From Acholeplasmataceae bacterium (GTDB lineage Bacteria > Bacillota_I > Bacilli_A > Acholeplasmatales > Acholeplasmataceae), in the NCBI GenBank assembly GCA_030603805.1, contig JAUVXD010000002.1:1-64000 (forward strand): a stretch of DNA of 64,000 nucleotides, in the 5' to 3' direction. Positions 46,001 through 53,880 of this stretch are shown in pieces. Within the stretch, counting starts at the first letter, position 1, and every line of letters begins with the position of its first letter. The notes under the pieces are model-generated. The model saw only the letters and a program-made list of their open reading frames with translations. It had not been told where the DNA came from and made no database searches. The translations under genes and the position numbers were made by a program.

Positions 46001-46279
46001 CACATCCCCTGTTTCAGCTGAAGGTCTTGTCACAACACCAGAATTCGAAATCACTGAGGGATTTCCTGATGTCCATTCTGCAGTAAACTCGACATCATTT
46101 AAAATGGTAAACTCAGTTTTGAGTGTCAAGTTTGTTGTTGTTTCAGAGGGAAGTCCAATTTCAGCATCAATTGCTTGTAAAACTACGGCTGTGATTACAA
46201 ACTCGTTATCTCGTTTACAAGCTGCTAGGGTAAAAAGCATAAGGACTGACATAAGGAGGGAAAATAGTTTAGATTTCAT
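40088..46279 (-). CDS. Giant modular surface lipoprotein, InlB and RCC1-like
   Basis: This 2063-residue surface protein begins with the signal peptide MKSKLFSLLMSVLMLFTLAAC (lipobox LAAC). An Ig-like segment follows (about 25-125). Four InlB-type repeats (about 125-415, pattern VTFNSNGG...GFTFDGWYK...TLYAKW) lead into a GLUG/beta-helix-like region (about 420-730), and four more repeats follow (about 755-1045). The next block is RCC1-like (about 1050-1490, marked by VITSDNRILVWGF). Further repeats come next (about 1500-1690), then a second RCC1-like block with VYAITADDRIFVWGYNGNGGLGIG (about 1695-1990), and one final repeat. It carries about a dozen InlB-type repeats in all. The mature C-terminus has no anchor, so lipid is the anchor. 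Adhesion is a plausible role. GGAAAGGATGAG precedes the ATG. Confidence 0.85.
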   Translation of the reverse strand: MKSKLFSLLMSVLMLFTLAACKRDNEFVITAVVLQAIDAEIGLPSETTTNLTLKTEFTILNDVEFTAEWTSGNPSVISNSGVVTRPSAETGDVTVVMSAFVVLAEDQNQTATRTYSVIVRAMAPTSYTVTFNSNGGSTVAAITANAGGTITAPTAPTRAGFTFDGWYKESALTTPWNFATDTVTANTTLYAKWTAIPTYTVTFDPDNGSGTTTQTVVQNGFATQPENPVKLGYMFVNWQTTVGTVWNFATSPVTANVTLVAQYEMITYTITYVIPEGATLSGTGFTTYNVTTLVDDLGSATLANHEFLGWFTESVGGTKVTGYPVGTTGNQTLYAQFEEDEKYTVTFNDGIGGIETVSLYYGYVDIPEVPVREGYTFGGWYKDTDFLVLHDFEFDIISADITLYAKWTRTIPEGYTAIYTVEEFYQMTLSSSTGGFFLMNDLDFANYTWVAHNNSFRGIFDGDGHTLRNLSIISAVAGNYGGIFPRANGATIQNFTVDNITIDAQNRAGIIIGRVENGKVQLQDLSITKSRVMGTANEGVGLLIGQVSFETDIFNVSITESEALSTNKYASLLIGRADHVVFASDIFIADSFAEITATNTDAGAAGVVAYTNHANANVTVSNLVILDSFLHGKYAGAVGGYQNLGQIHVSNAYINVTFTYTDAPNSGLISRIVSTAGTTMNFVYVDLVLEKPMHAQALASTQLQRQPILSLSPQFWTDNLSTITTSVLWELNTPVYQLKTSDFTFSKPTVTYNPNGGSQVSSLRLIPGMNAFITGTTTRDGFIFDGWFKDEALTEPFDFANEVILVDTTIYAKWAEIEKFTVTFNSNGGSAVSPITEVLDGSTILAPTAPSRDGFTFAGWYKDVELTQSFGFGSEQITANITLYAKWDAIVYTITYVLFDGSYPTMDVSYTILTPTITFDEASKVGYDFLGWFDLPSGGNAVTGIPTGSMGNVTVYAQYQPIGYAVVFVPSGGTVDPEHILFNIETPTFQLPIPQRDGYFFIGWYLEGELYTEVPQGSIGNRVYTAEWSELIEINFYDFLTVDAENYMFKYFDGMYTEYAFYQGELFGKGDNAFGHLANGSNMPSENWIHMTPFFNLNPGEEIVHYFLDAPTFMVITSDNRILVWGFMGFDGETPEFIFSPVDMTALFNLNGAEVEYVAHLFFTILVQTSDLRFLAFAMGQVVDVTPVLLPGETITWSLSFGGDGMVYSNVFYTGERIFIFPFMSENPAFIDLTDAFNFETEEVILAIFSQGGGVHVITDLYYRFAMLTEDEENPIMAIAIDIDLTLLPGETIVSTFGGGGLFTSENRIFLPVYVVDEMNPDFPYLVVFHEITSSLDLEVGEEILSIFDPFFIITTTGRLLLVIPDENFTLDPFYQPVFDVLEVSTANLGENESILNVDMTSGDPIVVTNTNVYIFSGDMDGITLEKITLEVIGLIHTDIYPMIDLDLFVPEDRPYHDFGGWFLDPELTLPFDPEEAYDGMNLYAKWHATHYLIKFELGQDLDPIAPIYVEFGLIAEEPILMPREHYEFSGWYYYDAFGFYHTYDFSTPLDQNVTLYPLWVSKTYEVTLEFDLVEDFTVVYGSAYMELQWLSIYPPEGYDILGIYLDEEMTTPWNPNAPLLGNMTLYVALEPQVINIYYYYDIEAIQFVTYFNLGDAVYAITADDRIFVWGYNGNGGLGIGFEGLLNVGSPFDMTDILNLAPGEMIEQIYAQSSTKVLTTTEGRVFMWGFPDANYNYYHTPQDITSVLGLSPTDLVVFAHPLWGETYFLTLEGKLIVFEYYSGNFYTFETEEMFSDVLALAQFGSNSYIVIETSRVFILNLDMDFGTVMVQDQSYLLDGSMIIGKGFDYETYTYDLFFTSSGRIFKYSPWASIFSDHGSITLNPGEVIVDMYELYGTYLFVTSDDRMIYYVMGTTGVVDLTNLGVGQYFVGAHQSMLYTNLGYVYMIDQDYVLQEGIQAFYLDESVTIVDLIVINHNAHGLTSEGDIIHPTYAPGTSYLTFYIGTNLVVEQVTFGEMFEYAVPEERIGYAFEGWYPDTYFFYPEFGEPTHDLILYAAWAVVME

Positions 46280-46392
46280 CTTTAAAACTCATCCTTTCCA
46301 AAATAAAACATATTTTTGTTTCTTACCTTGATTTAATCATAGTTTTTTTAATCTACTTTAAGATTTGCTTAAGAAAATAAACCGCTTACAAA

Positions 46393-46413
46393 ACAAAAAA
46401 GGGCAGTGCCCTT
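46393..46413 (-). terminator. Intrinsic terminator
   Basis: AAGGGC (46408-46413, minus sense) pairs with GCCCTT (46399-46404) around a 3-base loop, and TTTTTTG follows on the minus strand. It ends the message of the Sel1-repeat gene and the small membrane protein. Confidence 0.75.
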
Positions 46414-46438
46414 CAAATTGTTTATTTATAATCATAAA

Positions 46439-46714
46439 TTAAGTATAGTAAAGACTAATGAGTGGAAAAATCAGAATGCCTGCATATAAAGATATTTTGA
46501 CATAGGTTGTAAAATTAGAAAACTCTCTTTTTAATATCCTTTTCGTAAACAAGATCACAATCATATCACCAAGAAGTAAGATGAGTGATATCGTACTAAA
46601 TAGAAGTTTGGTTGCTAAATCTCCTTCAAATTGCGCATACGTGTATGACGCGTAATTAATAAGGATATAGAGTAGTACCCCTAAGGATAAATAGATGTAT
46701 TTTAGGATTGCCAT
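46439..46714 (-). CDS. Small three-span membrane protein
   Basis: This 91-residue hydrophobic protein has about three membrane segments (about 6-25, 34-56 and 70-88). Its start lies inside the end of the Sel1-repeat gene (13-bp overlap), and no clear ribosome-binding site precedes it, so translation is probably coupled. No family is recognised. Confidence 0.65.
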   Translation of the reverse strand: MAILKYIYLSLGVLLYILINYASYTYAQFEGDLATKLLFSTISLILLLGDMIVILFTKRILKREFSNFTTYVKISLYAGILIFPLISLYYT

Positions 46715-47964
46715 GTGGACTTTTGGAGTTTTTCATAGTTATTGATGGATAGCATCAATTTCACTGCAACCTCCAACCCCTGATCTGCAGCTTTTTGCCA
46801 TAAGGCTTTGGCTTTAACTTCATCCTTTTCAACAACTTTACCTTCAAAATAGATCATACCTAGATTATACTGTGCAATAGCAAGTCCTGCATTTGCTGCT
46901 TTTTCATACCAGAAAAATGATTTTTGCAAATTTTGTTCAACACCATCACCTTTTTGATACATGACGGCTAAATTATACTGAGCATGTGCATGTTCTTGTG
47001 CTGCTGCCTGCTCTAAAAGCTTGGCGATTGTGACATAATCTTTTTGCTCTTGCTTGATTAAAATCATTGCTAAATGATAAAGTGCATTTTTATCTTTTTT
47101 AACTGCTGCTTTTTCAAACCAATAAATGGCTTGTTCTATATTTTGAGGTACGCCTTTGCCATTTTGATAATACATGCCAACATAATATTCTGCTTGGGTA
47201 TTGCCTTGTCTTGCTGCAACCATAAACCATTCAAAAGCTTTTAAAGGATGCTTTGGGTCTCGATCATGATAAAGCATGCCTAAAGAAAATGCTGCAAGTC
47301 CATATTGTTGATTGGCAGCTCTTTCTAAGTAAAGTTCAGCTTCCTTCCAGTTTTCTTCTTCAATCGCGATAATCCCTAAAGCATATTGTGCATAAGGGTG
47401 ATCTTGCTTTGCTGCAAGTTCATAATAGTATCTTGAACTTGCAAGTTGCTGATCATCATGACCAATCGTTTCATAAATCATCCCAAGCATATATTGTGAA
47501 TCACTATAGCCTAATTCTGCTGCTTTTAAGAACCATTCAATGGCTTTAAAAATGTAGCGTTGCACGTAAAACCCATAGTAATAATAAGTGCCTAAAATGT
47601 GCATTGAAACAGGGTCTTTATTTTCTGCTTCATGAAGTAAAATTTCATAATTTTGCTTAAAATAATCCCTTGCAATAACCTCATCAATGTCGACACCCAT
47701 GCCTGAATGAAACATTAAACCGAGTGCATATCCACATTTATAAGAACCAAGTTCAACACCTTTTTCATAATGTTCAACTGCTTTTCTTAAATCCATCGAT
47801 ATCCCATCACCAAGACCATAAAAACGCCCTAAAAAATAGTGCGCATCCGCATAGCCTAAGTGTGCAGCTTGAGAAAAATGTTCAATAGCCACCATAATGT
47901 TTTTCTTTGGTGTATTAAGTAAATAATTACTTAATCCAGCCTGATAATGTGTTTGTGCGTTCAT
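46702..47964 (-). CDS. Sel1-like (TPR) repeat protein
   Basis: This 420-residue protein is almost entirely Sel1-like repeats, about eleven, with the pattern A..LGYADAHYFLGRFYGLGDGISMDLRKAVEHYEKG. Each repeat is about 36 residues with the signature G.A.AQY.LG..Y..G.GV..N...A..W. There is no signal peptide, so it is likely a cytoplasmic scaffold for protein-protein contacts. GGAGTTGATC precedes the ATG. Sel1 proteins often act in signalling or stress complexes; the partner here is unknown. Confidence 0.88.
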   Translation of the reverse strand: MNAQTHYQAGLSNYLLNTPKKNIMVAIEHFSQAAHLGYADAHYFLGRFYGLGDGISMDLRKAVEHYEKGVELGSYKCGYALGLMFHSGMGVDIDEVIARDYFKQNYEILLHEAENKDPVSMHILGTYYYYGFYVQRYIFKAIEWFLKAAELGYSDSQYMLGMIYETIGHDDQQLASSRYYYELAAKQDHPYAQYALGIIAIEEENWKEAELYLERAANQQYGLAAFSLGMLYHDRDPKHPLKAFEWFMVAARQGNTQAEYYVGMYYQNGKGVPQNIEQAIYWFEKAAVKKDKNALYHLAMILIKQEQKDYVTIAKLLEQAAAQEHAHAQYNLAVMYQKGDGVEQNLQKSFFWYEKAANAGLAIAQYNLGMIYFEGKVVEKDEVKAKALWQKAADQGLEVAVKLMLSINNYEKLQKSTWQS

Positions 47965-48012
47965 AAGATCAACTCCATACTTATCATATCATAAGCATAA
48001 TGAAATTGCTTG

Positions 48013-48037
48013 AAAAAAGAAAGCCGCAGCGCGGCTT
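48013..48037 (-). terminator. Intrinsic terminator
   Basis: AAGCCGC (48031-48037, minus sense) pairs with GCGGCTT (48021-48027) around loop GCT, followed by TCTTTTTT on the minus strand. It lies 6 bp beyond the stop of the zinc-ribbon membrane protein gene. Confidence 0.85.
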
Positions 48038-48042
48038 ACTTG

Positions 48043-48948
48043 TTATCCTTTTAACTCTTCAATGTCCTTTTTAATTTGACCATGTGTCTGTTTATAGATG
48101 GTCTTCCATGAAACAGAAACTGCAATAGCTGTAAATAAAACTGACATCGCTAAATCGGTTAAAAACTCAGCTCTAAATTCTGCAATTTCAAAAGCTTCAG
48201 CAAGTGTATAATTATATGCTGCTGCATATTCAGCATACGCGTAAACCATAAATCCTGGCGCTAAGATAAATGAAATGAGTGCAATAATCACCATAACATA
48301 AGATCCGCGTTGAGCACCACCTTTTTTGAATCCATAAAAGGCTGCGAAAGGAATTAAAATAAACAACCAAGCGGAATAAAAACCTACGAATGCTAAGATG
48401 ATAATCGAAGGTAATAATCCGACAAATCCACCAACAACTGCATACAAAATACTCTTTAAAAGATTTTCTTTAGATGTGCCGACGGTTTCTAAATGGGTTG
48501 TAACTTTTTCAACAAAATCTTTGACACACGCATCATGCACATGAACTGCTGCACCTTTAATAACTCTGATACCATCAGTTTCAGTTTGTCCACAATAAGG
48601 ACAATAATCAAGTTCTTTTAAGTCAAGTTCTTTAAATGTTATCGCTAACTTTTCAAGATGTGCATCAAATTTTTCTTTTTTACCAAACTTTGCTTGAGTA
48701 AGTATCGCATTGTCTTGTAGTGCAACTGACTCTTTGATTGCCCCTTTTAAACCCGCAGCTTTAGCGATCTTTTTGGTTTGTTCTTTATCAATTGTTTGGC
48801 TAAAGACAAAGATGACCATCGGAATTTTTACATAAGATCCCGGAATCTTATACATCACTAAGCTGGCTTTATAGCCTAAAATTTGCTTTGAAAAAGCACC
48901 ATCTTTTTGCTGAAACCCTAGGTTTTCAGCGAGTAGTTCAAGTTTCAT
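48043..48948 (-). CDS. Membrane protein with a Cys4-like zinc motif
   Basis: This 301-residue protein has a soluble N-terminal half (about 1-160). That half contains CPYCGQTETDGIRVIKGAAVHVHDACV (about 127-153), which looks like a zinc-binding motif. Three to four membrane segments follow in the C-terminal half. I chose the ATG at 48948 because GGGAGGATT precedes it; an in-frame ATG at 48960 would overlap that site. No catalytic motif or family is recognised. Confidence 0.75.
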   Translation of the reverse strand: MKLELLAENLGFQQKDGAFSKQILGYKASLVMYKIPGSYVKIPMVIFVFSQTIDKEQTKKIAKAAGLKGAIKESVALQDNAILTQAKFGKKEKFDAHLEKLAITFKELDLKELDYCPYCGQTETDGIRVIKGAAVHVHDACVKDFVEKVTTHLETVGTSKENLLKSILYAVVGGFVGLLPSIIILAFVGFYSAWLFILIPFAAFYGFKKGGAQRGSYVMVIIALISFILAPGFMVYAYAEYAAAYNYTLAEAFEIAEFRAEFLTDLAMSVLFTAIAVSVSWKTIYKQTHGQIKKDIEELKG

Positions 48949-48998
48949 AAATCCTCCCAATGTATAGACTTGTATCTATTGTAACACCAAGAGATTTT

Positions 48999-49610
48999 TT
49001 ATAAAACACTTTTTATATATTTTATATAAAATTCATATCCTGCTTTGTTTAAATGGATGCCGTCTGTTGTGTAGCGTAGATTAAGATGACTGTTTTCATC
49101 TAATAAATCATCATAAACATTGAAAAACTGTTCTTCTTTGATGTGCTTTTTTAAAAGATGATTGATGTGTTCTAGCTCAACATTGGTTCTTGAATCAATA
49201 TAGTCCATATTTGAGATGATATGATCTCTTAAAACAGGTGTCATGGAAAACACATAAACCTTGATTTTAAGTTCTGATTCCAGTTGATTTTTAATGGATA
49301 TTATATTTTTAACGATGGCCTCTGGTGTGTGATATAAAAGAACTAAATCATTAGAACCTATACTTAATATGACGGACTTCGGTTTAAGTCTTTTAACTAA
49401 ATTCAAACGATACATCACACCTTCTGTGGTATCTCCTGCAATCCCTTGATTGATGACTTGATCATTTAATCTGTAGCTCGATAAGTTCAAATAAGCCACC
49501 ATAGAATCCCCTATAATGATGGTTTGATTGAAACGATTGACTTGTTCAAATGCCTTTATTTTTCTTTCATAATCGGCTTTGATTAATGCTTTAATTTGAT
49601 CTTTAGTCAT
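48999..49610 (-). CDS. SGNH/GDSL hydrolase
   Basis: This 203-residue esterase-like enzyme has the block I motif IIIGDSMVAYL with nucleophile Ser (about 35). The block II Gly is in NQGIAGDTTEGVMYRL, block III Asn in SIGSNDLVLL, and block V is DGIHLNKAGY with the Asp/His pair (about 186-195). All catalytic residues are present. There is no signal peptide, so it is cytoplasmic, possibly acting on acyl-lipids or acetylated sugars. AGAGGATT precedes the ATG. The gene starts 31 bp after the uvrB stop, just past a terminator that spans the uvrB end. Confidence 0.88.
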   Translation of the reverse strand: MTKDQIKALIKADYERKIKAFEQVNRFNQTIIIGDSMVAYLNLSSYRLNDQVINQGIAGDTTEGVMYRLNLVKRLKPKSVILSIGSNDLVLLYHTPEAIVKNIISIKNQLESELKIKVYVFSMTPVLRDHIISNMDYIDSRTNVELEHINHLLKKHIKEEQFFNVYDDLLDENSHLNLRYTTDGIHLNKAGYEFYIKYIKSVL

Positions 49611-49623
49611 AGAATCCTCTGAT

Positions 49624-49650
49624 GAAAAAGAAGACTATGGTTAGTCTTCT
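49624..49650 (-). terminator. Terminator formed by the end of uvrB
   Basis: AGAAGACTA (49642-49650, minus sense) pairs perfectly with TAGTCTTCT (49629-49637) around a 4-base loop, and TTTTC follows. The first arm contains the last two codons and most of the stop codon of uvrB, so the hairpin partly lies inside the gene. Confidence 0.65.
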
Positions 49651-51596
49651 GATTTAAGTTCAAATAGTAAATCTCTTAGTTCTGCGGCTTTCTCAAAATC
49701 AAGATTCTTCGCAGCTTCCTTCATTTGTGATTCTACTTGTTTAATCATCTTATCTCTATCTTTCTTAGAGATTTTAGTCATATCTCTAGGGGTTGCAATG
49801 ATGTCTTCTTTAATACTAATCTTATCTCTAATTTCTTTTTGGACAGAAACTGGCATCACATCATTGATACGATTAAACTCAAGCTGTAGATTTCTTCTAC
49901 GATTGGTTTCTTTAATGGCATATGCCATAGCATCACTCATCTGATCGGCATACATAATCACCTTACCATTTTGATTTCTTGCAGCTCTACCTATCGTTTG
50001 AATTAAGCTTCGTTCACTTCTTAAGAAACCTTGTTTATCAGCGTCCAATATGGCAACCAGTGAAACTTCTGGTAAATCGAGACCTTCTCTTAAGAGGTTA
50101 ATTCCAATTAAGCAATCATATTTTCCAATGCGTAAGTCTCTTAAAATGGTGATCCGTTCTAAGGATTTGATTTCACTATGTAAATATGCAACCTTAAGAC
50201 CGAGTTGTTTAAAGTATGCGGTTAAGTCTTCAGACATTCTAATCGTTAAGGTTGTCACTAAAACACGTTCGCCAGCTGCAATACGTTTTTTAATTTCAAA
50301 ATATAAATCATCCATTTGACCTGATGTCTTTCTAACTTCAATTTCTGGGTCTAATAAATAGGTAGGTCTAATAATTTGTTCAACAACAGGTAAGCCTTTA
50401 TCAATTTCATAAGCACCAGGCGTTGCGGAAAGATAGATGACCTTATCTAGTTTTTGTTCAAATTCATCAAATTGAAGCGGTCTGTTATCTAGGGCTGATG
50501 GCAATCTAAAGCCGTGATCAACTAAAGTTGTTTTTCTAGAACGGTCTCCTGCATACATGCCTCTAACCTGTGGAATGGTGACATGAGATTCATCGATAAT
50601 CATGAGAAAATCATCACCAAAGAAATCAATCAGTGTTGCAGGTGTTTCACCTGCTTCACGCAAGCTTAAATGTCTTGAATAGTTTTCAATCCCACTACAA
50701 ATGCCGATTTCTTCAAGCATTTCCATATCATATCTCGTGCGCTGTTCAATACGCTGCGCTTCAAGTAAAAGATTTTGTCCCTTAAAGTATGCGATTTGTT
50801 CTTGAAGTTCGTTTTTGATTCTTCGAATCGATTCAGAAATCCGCTCTTTATTGGTCATAAAGTGGGTGGCTGGAAATATTGTAATATAAGTTAATGCTTC
50901 AAGCGCAGTTCCTGTTAAAACATCAAAACGTTTAATCTCTTCCACTTCATCCCCAAAAAATGAGATTCTAATGCCTTGAGCTCTTTCATAAGCTGGGATA
51001 ACTTCGATGGAGTCACCTCTCACTCTAAAAGTTCCTCTATGAAAGTCCATATCATTTCTTTGATAGGTGAGTTCTACAAGCTTATTAATCAGTTTATCTC
51101 GACCGTATGTATCGCCTGTTCTCACAAAAAGCATCGAATTCTTATAATCATCAGGATCTCCTATCCCATAGATACAAGAAACGGATGCGACAACTATGAC
51201 ATCTTCTCTATCTAAAAGAGATGCGGTTGCTGCATGTCTCATTTCATCAATTTCATCATTAATGGATGAATCTTTTTCAATATAGGTATCTGTTGAGACC
51301 ACGTAAGCTTCGGGTTGATAGTAATCGTAATAGGATATAAAATATTCGACACGATTATGTGGAAAAAAAGCCTTTAACTCGCCATAAAGTTGACCTGCTA
51401 AGGTCTTGTTTGGGGCGAGAATTAAAGTCTTCTTTTGTAATTTTTGGATGATATTGGCGATGGTGAATGTCTTCCCTGTTCCGGTTGCACCTAAAAGGAC
51501 TTGTTCTTTAATGCCTCTATAGATGTTATCTTGAAGGGTTTCAATCGCTTTAATTTGGTCGCCTTTGGGTGTAAAAGGTGCAACTAGTTTAAACAT
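49641..51596 (-). CDS. uvrB: Excinuclease ABC subunit B
   Basis: This 651-residue nucleotide-excision repair helicase-like protein works with UvrA and UvrC. Motif I is [10 protein letters not shown] (about 39-48), motif II is DESH in [12 protein letters not shown], and the beta-hairpin region [11 protein letters not shown] (about 90-100) inserts between the DNA strands. Motif VI is QTIGRAARN. The C-terminal UVR domain [24 protein letters not shown] (about 625-648) binds UvrC. The length is normal (about 655-670). GGAGATG precedes the ATG. It is co-oriented with the SGNH gene but ends in its own terminator. Confidence 0.97.
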   Translation of the reverse strand: MFKLVAPFTPKGDQIKAIETLQDNIYRGIKEQVLLGATGTGKTFTIANIIQKLQKKTLILAPNKTLAGQLYGELKAFFPHNRVEYFISYYDYYQPEAYVVSTDTYIEKDSSINDEIDEMRHAATASLLDREDVIVVASVSCIYGIGDPDDYKNSMLFVRTGDTYGRDKLINKLVELTYQRNDMDFHRGTFRVRGDSIEVIPAYERAQGIRISFFGDEVEEIKRFDVLTGTALEALTYITIFPATHFMTNKERISESIRRIKNELQEQIAYFKGQNLLLEAQRIEQRTRYDMEMLEEIGICSGIENYSRHLSLREAGETPATLIDFFGDDFLMIIDESHVTIPQVRGMYAGDRSRKTTLVDHGFRLPSALDNRPLQFDEFEQKLDKVIYLSATPGAYEIDKGLPVVEQIIRPTYLLDPEIEVRKTSGQMDDLYFEIKKRIAAGERVLVTTLTIRMSEDLTAYFKQLGLKVAYLHSEIKSLERITILRDLRIGKYDCLIGINLLREGLDLPEVSLVAILDADKQGFLRSERSLIQTIGRAARNQNGKVIMYADQMSDAMAYAIKETNRRRNLQLEFNRINDVMPVSVQKEIRDKISIKEDIIATPRDMTKISKKDRDKMIKQVESQMKEAAKNLDFEKAAELRDLLFELKSED

Positions 51597-52353
51597 AAAA
51601 ACATCTCCATTTCTTTAAGTAATACTTTCATTATGATTCGTATCAACCAGCAAATTCAACTCCAATCTAGTCTATTTTCAAGTTTTTTAGTCGTTTTTTG
51701 GTTGGCCTGAATGAAAGTCACAAATACTACTTAGCAAACTTAATAATCCTCGTTAACTCTTGTTGATGCCACATAGACTTATTTAGTCAATTTAAACATT
51801 TATTTTATCATCAATTATCTGTTGCAGACTTATAATCAACTCATCATATGAAGTTTCTGTAAAGAGAAACTCTTTTGTAACTTCATTGAAATCTTTTTCA
51901 TAAACGTTGGCATCGATGATTTCTTGTAGTATACTATTAATCATTGTACCTGGTTTTACTGAGTGATTTTGTGTTCCAAATTGAGACCTATCCGCAATGA
52001 CATCGTTCATAATGTCTTTTACAAGTTTAATATCCAGTTTTTTTGAAATCCATATTTTATGAATATCGTATAGATGTCTAGAATATCTATAGTATTTCTC
52101 CATTATATGATAATCACATAGGGCAAACAACTTATCAATGAATGTTCGTTCTATTGTTTGAATTTGCATCATAAATGGTTTCAACTCATATTGATTGATG
52201 AGTGTTAACTCATCTTTTCGTTCCAAATACTTGATAATATAATTACTAACTAAGTGCGTTGTTGTTGGATATGGTTTATAAACAACAATTGTTTCCACTA
52301 TGATGTAATCAACCATCGTTGTATGACCACTAAACTGTTTGTCATACTCCATG

Positions 52354-52359
52354 TAAGAT
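52354..52359 (+). promoter_or_regulatory. -10 half of the junction promoter
   Basis: TAAGAT at the left end becomes a -10 box when the element circularises. The right end supplies TTGACT (53881-53886). Joined through 53887-53899, CA and 52352-52353, the spacer is exactly 17 bp. The transcript would start near 52366 and cover the bridge RNA and the recombinase gene. Confidence 0.6.
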
Positions 52360-52365
52360 TTAAAC

Positions 52366-52570
52366 TGTATTAAGTTAGTACTTAAGACGTATTTGAATCT
52401 TTACTCCTTTCGGTCTAATTTAATATACTAATAATGTACTGTGGATCTGTTTCATATCTTTATAGCATAGACTATTTTGAGGTGACGTTTACCACGGTCT
52501 TTATTTTAATCAGCAATAGTTGGTTAGCGCATGACGCTTTTTACATGATTATGAGATAAAGACATGCTGG
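52366..52570 (+). ncRNA. Predicted IS110 bridge RNA
   Basis: Two loops are readable. The target loop is closed by a 7-bp stem (ACTGTGG 52438-52444 with CCACGGT 52492-52498) and holds a left target guide (about 52453-52463), a hairpin ATAG-CATAGA-CTAT and the right target guide TGAGGTG (52478-52484). The donor loop is closed by GTCTTTAT/ATAAAGAC (52497-52504 with 52556-52563) and holds the left donor guide AATAGTTGGTTA (52515-52526), a hairpin GCG-CATGA-CGC and the right donor guide TTACATG (52541-52547). The right guides complement core plus flank (CACCTCA, CATGTAA). The left donor guide pairs with all 12 bases of AATAGTTAGTCA allowing two G.U. The left target guide needs a one-base bulge and is least sure. 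RNA ends are approximate. Confidence 0.72.
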
Positions 52571-52611
52571 ACTCACCATAGTACGAACACATTTTTTTAG
52601 GAGGTGTACTT

Positions 52612-53772
52612 ATGATCTATATCGGAATCGATATCTCTAAGTACAAGCATGACTGTTTCATCGCCACCGAAACAGTTGATCATTCGTTCTCATTTGAGAA
52701 CAATCAATCCGGGTTTAAAGAACTGTTAGAACATTTTAAACCCTTAGTGAAACAAGAAATGATAATAGGCTTAGAGGCTACAGGTCATTACGGCGAAAAT
52801 CTAAAGTCATTTCTTACCCTCCATGGATATTCATTCATGGAGATCAATCCTTTTCTCGTGAAGAAGTTTGGAGAAGCCCATTCACTGAGAAAGACAAAGA
52901 CGGATAAGAAAGATGCACAGATGATTTCAACTTATATGAGATCTGTAGACTACAAAGCCTATCATCATCAATCTTATCATATAAGTGCCTTAAAATCACT
53001 GACCAGGTTACGCTTCAAACTCATTTCTATCAGGACGAAACACTACAACATGATGACCAAGGTCTTAGATGTCATCTTTCCTGAATTCAAACCTTTTATG
53101 CGAGAACAAGGCTATAGTGAAACATCTTTATCCATTTTAAAACGCTTTTCATCTCCAGATAAAATCGCAAAGATGAAGGATGAACACTTCGATAAGCTTC
53201 GTAGACTATCGATGGGAAAATTCAATTACCCGAAGTTTATTAAGCTGAAGGAACTCGCAAAATCCACCATCGGTGTGACACAAGATCATCAACTCTTCAA
53301 GCTCAAAACTTCGATTTCTTATGTTGAGCAGCTCAATCGAGATATCGAAGAAACTGAGAAACAAATTACTTCTCTCATGGATCGATATCCAACTCGAATT
53401 CAAACCATTAAAGGTATAGGAACTATTTCAGCAGCAATCATTTTGTGTGAATATGGTGATATTTCACTTTTCTCAAATCCGGCTGAAATGTTATCTTATG
53501 CTGGCCTTGATTCGACGATTAAACAATCTGGCACCATGTCTTCTACGGGTAAACTTGTTAAACGTGGTAGCAAATATCTTAGAGCAACACTGATCAATGT
53601 TTGTATGATGGTGATGATTTATAACCCAGTGTTCTATGTGTATTACACCAAGAAGAAACAAGAAGGTAAACATCATAGGGTCGCGATGGTTCATCTCGCT
53701 AAAAAGCTTGTTAGAGTGATTCATCACTTGGAAACAAACCACGTAGATTTCGATTCTTCTAAACTCATTTAA
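52612..53772 (+). CDS. IS110-family recombinase (transposase)
   Basis: This 386-residue recombinase moves the element under guidance of the bridge RNA. The N-terminal RuvC-like DEDD domain shows IGIDISKYKHD (first Asp, about 6), IGLEATGHYGE (Glu, about 60) and KTDKKDAQMI (Asp pair, about 100). The C-terminal Transposase_20 domain (about 260-360) has IKGIGTISAAIILCEYGD, then LSYAGLDSTIKQSGTMSSTGKLVKRGSKYLR, which carries the catalytic Ser (SGxxxSxGK region). The length is usual for IS110 (about 330-420). AGGAGG lies 7 bases before the ATG. The gene looks intact, and a terminator follows at 53825. Confidence 0.95.
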   Translation: MIYIGIDISKYKHDCFIATETVDHSFSFENNQSGFKELLEHFKPLVKQEMIIGLEATGHYGENLKSFLTLHGYSFMEINPFLVKKFGEAHSLRKTKTDKKDAQMISTYMRSVDYKAYHHQSYHISALKSLTRLRFKLISIRTKHYNMMTKVLDVIFPEFKPFMREQGYSETSLSILKRFSSPDKIAKMKDEHFDKLRRLSMGKFNYPKFIKLKELAKSTIGVTQDHQLFKLKTSISYVEQLNRDIEETEKQITSLMDRYPTRIQTIKGIGTISAAIILCEYGDISLFSNPAEMLSYAGLDSTIKQSGTMSSTGKLVKRGSKYLRATLINVCMMVMIYNPVFYVYYTKKKQEGKHHRVAMVHLAKKLVRVIHHLETNHVDFDSSKLI

Positions 53773-53824
53773 ACTCTTTACTTGAACTGTGGCGGTTAAG
53801 TAAAAATCATCTATAAGATAGGCT

Positions 53825-53860
53825 AACCTCTAAAAAACTATAGCCATTGGAGGTTTTTAC
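53825..53860 (+). terminator. Terminator of the IS110 recombinase gene
   Basis: AACCTC (53825-53830) pairs with GAGGTT (53850-53855) and is followed by TTTTAC. It lies within the right end of the element, 53 bp after the stop. Confidence 0.6.
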
Positions 53861-53880
53861 TGTTGATCTAATAAAAGCAC

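Noticed and set aside
40088-46279. Direct repeats of the giant gene as a mobile or CRISPR-like repeat
   Set aside because: The repeats encode InlB-type protein modules in frame and vary as coding repeats do.
45990-46331. 113-codon ORF antisense to the giant lipoprotein start
   Set aside because: It is a mirror of repetitive coding sequence without a promoter or ribosome-binding site.
52402-52407. TACTCC as the left target guide
   Set aside because: It matches six bases of the left target but lies 70 bases from the right target guide and outside the stem-closed loop; the segment at 52453-52463 fits the loop geometry better, although with a bulge.
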